Shown here one piece after another: positions 1 to 5,041 of a stretch of DNA of 5,041 nt (the first letter of the stretch is position 1; the number at the start of each line of letters is the position of its first letter). The position numbers were made by a program, and so were the translations under genes. The notes under the pieces are model-generated. The model was given only the letters and a program-made list of their open reading frames with translations. It was not told the DNA's origin and ran no database searches. Source of the stretch: WHTF01 sp964482425 (GTDB lineage Bacteria > Desulfobacterota > Binatia > UBA9968); assembly GCA_964482425.1 (NCBI GenBank), contig CAYZXN010000396.1, positions 1 to 5,041 of the forward strand. The letters are read 5' to 3'.

Positions 1-1101
1 GATCCATTGCAGTTTCGCCTGCGGAATTTGCTGGAACGCGGTGAAGAGCTGAAGAGCGGGGCGACGCCGGTCGATGCCGATCTTCGGGAAGGAACCAAGG
101 CCGCGGCCGGCGCGGTTCACTGGGGCAAACCGGCGGGCCGCTTCGGCAAAGGCGACGGCATTGCGGTCGGCGTATCGGATTCCGAAGCCATGCCGGTTTC
201 GGTTGCGCTGGTACGGCTTCTGGCCGACGGCAGCGTGATTTTAAGCGCCGGGACCACAGAGGTGGGTCAGGGGGCGCGGACTATCTTGAGCCAAATAGTC
301 GCGCAGGAGCTCGAAGTATCTGTGGAGCGCATCGTCATGCGTGGCACCGACACTCTGTCGACCCCGTTCGATCGTTCTACCGGCGCCAGCCGTTCAACCA
401 CGGTCATGGGAAGTGCGGTAAAGCTCGCTGCTTTTGATTTGCGCAGGCAGCTGATTGCGGCGGCAGCCGAGGCTCTCGCGACCAGCTCAGACGGGATCAC
501 CTTGCGCAACGGCACCGCGGTCGCCGGTGATCGCTCTCTGAGCTACGCCAAGATCGTTAGCGCCTATTTCGGCATGCCGGGCGGCGAGCTCATCGGACGC
601 GGTTACATGCGGCCGGGCGAGGGGCTCGGTACAAAATTTCCGCTGTTTTGGGAAACCGGCATGGGCGCCGCTGCAATCGACGTCGACACGGAGACCGGCG
701 AGATTAAGATCGGCGTGTACGTTACGGTCGCCGATGTCGGCAAAGCCATCAATCCGGTGCAGGCCGAGGGACAGGACGAAGGCGCGGCCATTCAGGGGCT
801 CGGCCATACGCTGTTCGAGTCGCTGGAATATGAAAACGGCCAGCCGCTAAACGCCAATCTGGTCGACTACCGCGTGCCGCGTTTCACCGATCTGCCGGCG
901 CGCTTCGATTCGTTATTGATTGAAAACCAGGACGGTCCGGGGCCGTACGGCGCCAAGGGAATGGGCGAATCAGGAATCGTCTCGATCGCGCCGGCAGTCG
1001 GCAACGCGGTTTTCCGCGCCACCGGCGTGCGATTACGAACCTTGCCGTTGACACCCGAGAGAGTCTGGCGGGCACTCAAGAACGCCAAGTTAGCGTTGTA
1101 A
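1..1101 (+). CDS. Xanthine dehydrogenase-family molybdopterin-binding (large) subunit, C-terminal part, 5'-truncated by window edge
   Basis: The frame is open from base 1 (Asp-Pro-Leu-Gln-Phe-Arg...) to TAA at 1099-1101, giving 366 residues. Family members are usually about 700-800 residues, so this is roughly the C-terminal half. The opening residues match the 'DPxxFRLRN' segment inside family members, so the gene starts upstream and the TTG at base 7 is not a start. Visible signatures are the GQG cofactor-contact loop (TEVGQGARTILSQI, about residues 86-99), a TGASRST segment near residue 128, a DVGKAINP-x5-GQDEGAAIQGLG stretch near 245-265, and GPYGAKGMGESG, whose Glu (codon 967-969, residue 323) matches the conserved active-site glutamate that activates the molybdenum-bound hydroxyl. 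It ends with the usual 'R..PLTPERVWRAL' tail. Members hydroxylate aldehydes, aromatic N-heterocycles or CO with water as oxygen source, usually with separate FAD and 2Fe-2S subunits, which are not in this window. Substrate cannot be assigned. The next gene begins 24 bases downstream. Confidence 0.93.
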   Translation, partial: DPLQFRLRNLLERGEELKSGATPVDADLREGTKAAAGAVHWGKPAGRFGKGDGIAVGVSDSEAMPVSVALVRLLADGSVILSAGTTEVGQGARTILSQIVAQELEVSVERIVMRGTDTLSTPFDRSTGASRSTTVMGSAVKLAAFDLRRQLIAAAAEALATSSDGITLRNGTAVAGDRSLSYAKIVSAYFGMPGGELIGRGYMRPGEGLGTKFPLFWETGMGAAAIDVDTETGEIKIGVYVTVADVGKAINPVQAEGQDEGAAIQGLGHTLFESLEYENGQPLNANLVDYRVPRFTDLPARFDSLLIENQDGPGPYGAKGMGESGIVSIAPAVGNAVFRATGVRLRTLPLTPERVWRALKNAKLAL

Positions 1102-1125
1102 TCACAAGAGGGATACTCATTACCG

Positions 1126-2394
1126 ATGGAAAAAAATTCGGCATTTGAAAAGGTTATCGAAACGATCGAGCAAGCGCGCGCAGAGCTGCTCGACCTTTGT
1201 TTGCAATTGGGTAACATGGCAAGCCCCCATGGCCAGGAGCGAGCCGTTGGCCAGGCAGTGCTTGAATGGCTTAAGCGATATGACATTGACGGGCAGCTGC
1301 AGTTTATCACGCAGCAGAGCGTCAATGCCGTGGCGACAATTTCCGGCAGCGGCGACGGCGCGAGTCTTATTTTCAACGCGCACATGGACACGGGTCCGGA
1401 GCTGCCGGCCGATGCCGACGCAGACGCCAGGAAGCTCGAAACGGCTTGGAACGAGGGCGACATGCTTTTCGGCAAAGGCATGATCAACGACAAGGCGCAG
1501 CTGTGCGCTTTTATGATTGCTATGAGCGCGCTCAAAAGAGCCCGAATCAAACTCAAAGGAGATCTCACGCTGACCGCGGTGGCGTCTGAAACCGGCAATC
1601 CGTCCATCGATGAGTTTCAAGGTATCGATTTTCCCGGCGAGGGTTTCGGCACGAAATGGCTGGTGGACCGCGGCGCTATCGCCGATTACGCGCTGGTAGG
1701 GGAGACATCCGGCTTCGGCATTGTCCAAGCCGAATGCGGCGCAGCGTGGTTCAAGATCCGCGTCAAGGGCAGAGAGGTTTATACGCCGAGATATGAACGC
1801 GGTAACTCAATTCAGGAAAATCCTAATGCGTTCGCCAAGTCGGCTCACGTCATCTTGGCGCTGGAGGATTGGGCCGTCGAATACGAGAAGCGGGAAACGC
1901 TGGAGTTTGCCGGCGGTACTATCATACCGAAAGCGCAGATCGTCGAGGTGAGGGGAGGGAAGGGCGTCGGTAGACCCAATCCCACCTGCGACATCTTCGT
2001 CGATGTCAGAATCGCTCCCGGGAAGAATCCACTCGACGTTCAGCGGGAGCTTGCCGCCGTGATACATAAAACCAATTTGCCCTGTGACATCTCGCTCTTC
2101 CAGTATTCGCGCGGTCATATCGCTAAGAACGCGGATCCCTTGATTGGCGCGGTCAGCACTGCCCATCGCTATCTCTTTGGCGTCGAACCGCCCCAGCCGC
2201 CGTCTGCCGAAACCAGCATGTGGCGCGACTTGAACGTTTTTAACGAAGTCGGTATTCCAGCGATTTGTTACGGACCGCCCCGTCAACGAGAGCCGCTGAG
2301 CGGGGCGCAAAACCGGGCCATGAAGATCACGGATCTGGTGCAGGCAACCAAGGTTTATGCCCTGAGTGCCATGATACTTTGCGGCGTCGAATGA
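1126..2394 (+). CDS. M20-family metallopeptidase/amidohydrolase homologue with atypical metal-site residues
   Basis: This is a complete 422-residue protein, the normal length for M20 (ArgE/DapE/carboxypeptidase G2-like) enzymes, which hydrolyse amide bonds at a two-metal site in the cytoplasm. ATG 1126 is the first start in frame; a purine-rich AAGAGGGA at 1106-1113 could serve as a rather distant ribosome site. The order of motifs is right: FNAHMDTG (His86, Asp88), FGKGMINDKA (116-124), AVASETG (151-157), LVGETSG (190-196), a dimerisation-domain segment VKGREVYTPRYERG (213-226), and a C-terminal CYGPP...KITDLVQATKVYAL. However, the bridging Asp position is Asn121, the usual Glu-Glu pair (catalytic base plus ligand) reads Ser154-Glu155, and no His lies between the GPP segment and the C-terminus where the last metal ligand normally sits. 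The overall pattern resembles an uncharacterised M20 subgroup I recall with an Asn in the GxG..NxK motif. Fold assignment is firm; peptidase activity is uncertain and the substrate unknown. Confidence 0.9.
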   Translation: MEKNSAFEKVIETIEQARAELLDLCLQLGNMASPHGQERAVGQAVLEWLKRYDIDGQLQFITQQSVNAVATISGSGDGASLIFNAHMDTGPELPADADADARKLETAWNEGDMLFGKGMINDKAQLCAFMIAMSALKRARIKLKGDLTLTAVASETGNPSIDEFQGIDFPGEGFGTKWLVDRGAIADYALVGETSGFGIVQAECGAAWFKIRVKGREVYTPRYERGNSIQENPNAFAKSAHVILALEDWAVEYEKRETLEFAGGTIIPKAQIVEVRGGKGVGRPNPTCDIFVDVRIAPGKNPLDVQRELAAVIHKTNLPCDISLFQYSRGHIAKNADPLIGAVSTAHRYLFGVEPPQPPSAETSMWRDLNVFNEVGIPAICYGPPRQREPLSGAQNRAMKITDLVQATKVYALSAMILCGVE

Positions 2395-2474
2395 TCGGTC
2401 ATCGAATTTCGTCGTCAAAAAAGATGGTGCAAGGTGTTTCTTTATGATTCGGGAAAGCTAAACTCGGATACCTG

Positions 2475-3482
2475 ATGAAGTTCTGCGTGCAACTCAATCC
2501 TCAAGTCTCCGTCGACAAGCCCGGCGCGGTATTGATGCCGACGTTGATCGAACAGGTGCGCGTAGCGGACTCGGTCGGATTTGACGCCTTCTCCATGGGC
2601 GATCATTACAATATTCCCGGCCTGCAGCGTCTCAATCAAGTGCCGGCGCTGGCGCGGCTTTGCGCCGAAGCGAAACATTGCGCGGTTGGCACCGCGGTGA
2701 TGCTTCTCGGGCTGCGCCATCCGGTGACGGTGGCAAGCGAGCTGGCGAGTCTCGATGTGCTAAACGACGGCCGATCGTTCTTTGGCTTCGGTCTCGGCTA
2801 CCGCGACGAAGAGCTCAATGCCTTTAACCTGACAAAGACGCAGCGTTTCCATCGCTTTGTCGAGGGCGTCGAGATCATCAAGCGGCTTTGGACCGAGGAG
2901 AACGTGAGTTTCGACGGCAAAGCATTCAAATTGAAGAACGTCAGCGTCGATCCCAAGCCCTTGCACAAACCGCGGCCGCCGATCTGGATCGCCGCCAATT
3001 CGGACGCCGCGGTGAGGCGCGCTGCAACGATCGGCGATGGCTGGATGATCGGGCCGCATTCCGCCATCGCTGAGTTGCAGCGGCAGGCGGAGCTCTGTCG
3101 TCAGGCTTGGACAAGCGCGGGAAAGTCAGGCGCGCCGGCGCTGCCGATCATTCGAGAAACGTTCGTCGCCAGGACGAGGCAAGAGGCGATGGCGAAAGCC
3201 CGTCCCTGTCTGGAGCAGCTCTATCGCACGATTTACATAAAGTGGAAGCAGAACGAAGCCATGAGCGATCCCAACGAGCTGAATTGGGCTTTCGAACGCC
3301 TGGCCGAGGGACGTTTCATCCTCGGTTCTCCTGAAGAATGTATTGAGCAGGTTCAAGAATACCAAAGCCGCTTGGGCGTCGACTATATTCTGCCGCGGTT
3401 CGACTGGACCCCGGGCTTGCCGCAGGAGGAGATCTTAAAATCGATGCGCTTGTTCGGTGAAAAAGTGATACAGAAACTGTAG
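2475..3482 (+). CDS. LLM-class (luciferase-like) flavin/F420-dependent oxidoreductase
   Basis: This is a complete 335-residue protein, typical for the single-domain TIM-barrel luciferase-like family, which uses reduced FMN or coenzyme F420. Visible marks are the N-terminal beta strand MKFCVQLNP, the barrel segment DSVGFDAFSMGDHYN (32-46), VGTAVMLLGLRHPVTVASELASLD (71-94, in part), FGFGLGYRDEELNAF (103-117), the helix around EGVEIIKRLW (130-139), the PRPPIWIAANSDAAVRRAATIGDGW region (167-190), where 'DGW' is characteristic, and GSPEECIEQVQEY (284-296). ATG 2475 is the first usable start in frame, and it leaves a protein beginning exactly at the first strand. The 80-base gap before it has no hairpin I can see and no good ribosome site: only a weak GGA at 2466-2468. 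Members include monooxygenases (alkanesulfonate, nitrilotriacetate, pyrimidine ring cleavage) and F420-dependent dehydrogenases or reductases such as methylenetetrahydromethanopterin reductase. Cofactor and substrate cannot be decided here. Confidence 0.92.
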   Translation: MKFCVQLNPQVSVDKPGAVLMPTLIEQVRVADSVGFDAFSMGDHYNIPGLQRLNQVPALARLCAEAKHCAVGTAVMLLGLRHPVTVASELASLDVLNDGRSFFGFGLGYRDEELNAFNLTKTQRFHRFVEGVEIIKRLWTEENVSFDGKAFKLKNVSVDPKPLHKPRPPIWIAANSDAAVRRAATIGDGWMIGPHSAIAELQRQAELCRQAWTSAGKSGAPALPIIRETFVARTRQEAMAKARPCLEQLYRTIYIKWKQNEAMSDPNELNWAFERLAEGRFILGSPEECIEQVQEYQSRLGVDYILPRFDWTPGLPQEEILKSMRLFGEKVIQKL

Positions 3483-3494
3483 GTAACCGCTCTT

Positions 3495-3502
3495 AAGGAG
3501 GG
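3495..3502 (+). promoter_or_regulatory. Strong Shine-Dalgarno for the substrate-binding protein gene
   Basis: AAGGAGGG lies six bases before ATG 3509. It is a near-perfect anti-16S match and by far the best ribosome site in the window. It fixes the start of the binding-protein gene and suggests that this gene is translated more strongly than its neighbours, as is common for ABC binding proteins. Confidence 0.88.
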
Positions 3503-3508
3503 CACATC

Positions 3509-4465
3509 ATGAGACGAAACATACTCGGATTTATCTTATCGGCTGCGCTGCTATTCATTGTCGTTTCGCCGCAATCGAGCCCGGCCAAAATCATTGTTGG
3601 CCTCTCCTCGGTCAACGTAGCGTTCCTGCCGGTGTACGTGGCCCAGGAAAAAGGTTTTTTCAAGGACGCAGGACTCGAAGTTCTCCTCGTCATGTTCAAT
3701 GCCGGCTCGACCAACCTGCAGGCCTTGGCCGGTGGCGATATCCAAATCATGGGCAGCGCCTTTGTCGAAACCGTCGGCGGCCGCGCAGCCGGTATGGATA
3801 TCAAAAACTTTTGGGGAATTTGCAATCTCATGCCGTTCCAGCTTTATTCCCAGCCCGAGTTCAAATCGATGAAGGAAGCCAGGGGCAAGCGTTTCGCCAT
3901 CAGCCGTTTCGGCTCGCTGACCGACTTTCTGACCCGCGCCACGTTGCGCCATTTTGGCTTGGATGCCAAAGACGTCACCATTCTCCAGATCGGCAGCACG
4001 CCGGCGCGCTTTGCGGCTTTGACAGCCAAAGCGGTGGATGCCTCGATTGTCTGGTTCCCGGTCACTGAAATCGCGAAAACCCAAGGATACACGAAACTGC
4101 TCGATCTTAAGGAAGTATTTCCGGAATGGCCGTATGAGACGTTTGCGGCCAGAGAGACTTGGCTCAACAAAGAAAGGGACCAGGCCACGAAATTTCTCCA
4201 GGCCTACCAGCGCGGGGTGAAATTCACACGTGAGAATAAAACCGATTCAGTGAAGATCATGCAGAAATACGTAAAAATGGATCCGGCCTACGCTCCTGCC
4301 GGCTATGACGAATATCGGGAGTCATTTCCGCTCAACGGTCAAATCGCCGAAAAGGTGATTCCCGAGGTTATTGAAGAAGAATTCAAGGTTGGTCGGATCA
4401 AGAGAAAAATTACACTCGATGAGCTTATCGACCGGTCGTTCATAAAAACGATCGGCGGTAAGTAA
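3509..4465 (+). CDS. Secreted ABC transporter substrate-binding protein, NMT1/SsuA (THI5-like) type
   Basis: This is a complete 318-residue protein. It starts with a Sec signal peptide: basic MRRN, a hydrophobic core ILGFILSAALLFIVV (residues 5-19), and a likely cut after Ser-Pro-Ala at residue 26. No lipobox Cys is present, so a soluble periplasmic protein is expected. The mature part opens with KIIVGLSSVNVAFLPVYVAQ and then EKGFFKDAGLEV, the hallmark of this type II binding-protein family (alkanesulfonate, taurine, nitrate, thiamine-precursor uptake). It continues with GDIQIMGSAFVETVGG (76-91), the inter-lobe segment around RGKRFAISRFGSLTDF (125-140), and STPARFAALTAKAVDASIVW (163-182). The binding protein captures a small ligand outside the inner membrane and hands it to a permease-ATPase pair; neither partner gene follows it in this window. 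It lies 26 bases after the LLM gene behind a strong ribosome site, so co-expression with the upstream enzymes is likely. The ligand is not predictable; naming it for taurine, sulfonate or thiamine precursors would be over-reach. Confidence 0.92.
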   Translation: MRRNILGFILSAALLFIVVSPQSSPAKIIVGLSSVNVAFLPVYVAQEKGFFKDAGLEVLLVMFNAGSTNLQALAGGDIQIMGSAFVETVGGRAAGMDIKNFWGICNLMPFQLYSQPEFKSMKEARGKRFAISRFGSLTDFLTRATLRHFGLDAKDVTILQIGSTPARFAALTAKAVDASIVWFPVTEIAKTQGYTKLLDLKEVFPEWPYETFAARETWLNKERDQATKFLQAYQRGVKFTRENKTDSVKIMQKYVKMDPAYAPAGYDEYRESFPLNGQIAEKVIPEVIEEEFKVGRIKRKITLDELIDRSFIKTIGGK

Positions 4466-4508
4466 ACACTCCGATTCACTCAGAGCTGTTATAAGTTGCG
4501 AGCAGAAA

Positions 4509-4536
4509 AGCAGGGTGAGCAACGTCTCGCCCTGCT
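4509..4536. terminator. Hairpin with an 11-bp stem between the binding-protein and methyltransferase genes, possible terminator
   Basis: AGCAGGGTGAG (4509-4519) pairs with CTCGCCCTGCT (4526-4536) around the 6-base loop CAACGT, giving 11 pairs including one G-T wobble. It starts 43 bases after the stop of the binding-protein gene. On the + strand the 3' side is not followed by a T run (CAGCATTG), so a classic intrinsic terminator is incomplete in that direction. On the - strand the stem is followed by TTTTCTGCTC, a short T run, but no gene reads into it from the right within the window. It may instead work as an mRNA 3'-end stabiliser. Confidence 0.5.
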
Positions 4537-4584
4537 CAGCATTGAGCTCTCCATTGCTTTGTTGCGCGCTCCATCCGATTCTCT

Positions 4585-5041
4585 ATGAACCGAAAGAGCT
4601 ACAACGCGATTGCCACATCGTGGGACGCAGCACGCCATACATTCTACGGCCGCGAACGCGACTACCTGGACATCTTTCTCGAGGGGTTGCCGGCGCCGTC
4701 GTGCATTCTTGATCTCGGCTGCGGCACAGGGCGACCCATAGCCGAGTACATCTTGAGCCGGGGGCATTACGTCACCGGCGTTGATCACGCTTCAAAGCTG
4801 CTTGAGCCTGCATTGCGGCGTTTTCCACAAGGGCAGTGGATCGAATCGCGGATCGAAGATTTCCTGTCGACCGGACACTTTGCAGGCGTAGTATGCTGGG
4901 ACACTTTGTTTCACATCGAGCGCTCGCTTCATGATGTTGTGCTCTCACGCTTGGCGAAGATGCTCTGTGCCGATGGGAGGCTCATGCTCACTCTGGGCGG
5001 CTCGGATCATCCGCCGTTTACCGATACGATGTTCGGTGAAA
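4585..5041 (+). CDS. Class I SAM-dependent methyltransferase, N-terminal part, truncated by window edge
   Basis: The frame is open from ATG 4585 to the right edge: 152 codons plus one base, no stop. The protein begins MNRKSYNAIATSWDAAR, an opening common in small methyltransferases. It then shows the glycine-rich SAM loop ILDLGCGTGRPIAEYI (residues 41-56), the acidic ribose-binding residue in VTGVD (63-67), an acidic IEDF (90-93) near the adenine pocket, and the VVCWDTLFHI strand (102-111), followed by GRLMLTLGGSDHP (131-143). A TGA at 4543-4545 closes the frame upstream, and ATG 4585 is the first normal start after it. No convincing ribosome site precedes it (CCATCCGATTCTCT). It transfers a methyl group from S-adenosylmethionine, but the acceptor is unknown; fold signatures do not separate small-molecule from macromolecule targets. 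The 119-base gap with a hairpin before it suggests it may be transcribed separately from the four upstream genes. Confidence 0.88.
   Translation, partial: MNRKSYNAIATSWDAARHTFYGRERDYLDIFLEGLPAPSCILDLGCGTGRPIAEYILSRGHYVTGVDHASKLLEPALRRFPQGQWIESRIEDFLSTGHFAGVVCWDTLFHIERSLHDVVLSRLAKMLCADGRLMLTLGGSDHPPFTDTMFGE

Noticed and set aside
7..9. TTG as the start codon of the molybdo-hydroxylase gene
   Set aside because: The frame is open to base 1 and the residues around it match an internal segment of the family (DPxxFRLRN), so the true start is upstream of the window.
867..1607. 246-residue reverse-strand open frame across the end of the molybdo-hydroxylase and start of the M20 gene
   Set aside because: Its translation is Ser/Ala/Pro/Leu-rich with no recognisable domain and lies opposite two well-supported genes; it is a codon-bias shadow.
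1807..2418. 203-residue reverse-strand open frame opposite the M20 gene
   Set aside because: It has no family signature and fully overlaps conserved M20 motifs on the other strand.
2265..2447. 60-residue + strand open frame overlapping the end of the M20 gene, which contains His residues that might restore the missing M20 ligand by frameshift
   Set aside because: The M20 frame itself continues with the family-typical tail (KITDLVQATKVYAL) to a normal end, so there is no sign of a frameshift and the His residues are in an unrelated frame.
4489..4495. TTATAAG as a -10 promoter box for the methyltransferase gene
   Set aside because: No matching -35 element lies about 17 bases upstream (the region reads CACTCCGATT), the hairpin at 4509-4536 would sit in the leader, and short AT boxes are common by chance.
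4515..4712. 65-residue + strand open frame over the hairpin and start of the methyltransferase
   Set aside because: It is out of frame with the clear SAM-binding motifs read from ATG 4585 and has no signature of its own.

Overview
The window holds five genes, all on the + strand. Four are tightly spaced and could form one transcription unit. The fifth follows a hairpin-bearing gap and runs off the right edge. Reading rightward they are: (1) the C-terminal part of a xanthine dehydrogenase-family molybdenum hydroxylase large subunit, cut by the left edge; (2) a complete M20-family (ArgE/DapE/carboxypeptidase-like) metallopeptidase homologue; (3) a complete luciferase-like (LLM-class) flavin/F420-dependent oxidoreductase; (4) a complete secreted NMT1/SsuA-type ABC transporter substrate-binding protein; (5) the N-terminal 152 codons of a class I SAM-dependent methyltransferase. 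The gaps between genes 1-2, 2-3 and 3-4 are 24, 80 and 26 bases. No RNA gene, insertion sequence, CRISPR array or notable repeat was seen, and no gene-free stretch exceeds 120 bases.

The DNA is moderately GC-rich by eye, with long antisense shadow frames typical of such genomes. The substrate-binding protein has a Sec signal peptide with no lipobox cysteine, which fits a soluble periplasmic protein in a Gram-negative cell. A molybdo-hydroxylase, an M20 amidohydrolase, an LLM oxidoreductase and a stand-alone NMT1-type binding protein together resemble gene neighbourhoods of uncultured soil or subsurface lineages such as deltaproteobacteria-like, Tectomicrobia or Rokubacteria-type genomes. That placement is an impression from gene content, not a measured assignment.

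The likely theme is uptake and oxidative or hydrolytic breakdown of a small organic molecule, possibly nitrogen-containing: the binding protein captures it, the molybdo-hydroxylase and LLM enzyme oxidise it, and the M20 enzyme cleaves an amide-like bond. The substrate cannot be read from the sequence. The most unusual point is that the M20 protein keeps its fold signatures but appears to lack several canonical catalytic and metal-binding residues. Otherwise the window looks like an ordinary catabolic region, and I see no clear evidence of a wholly new system.
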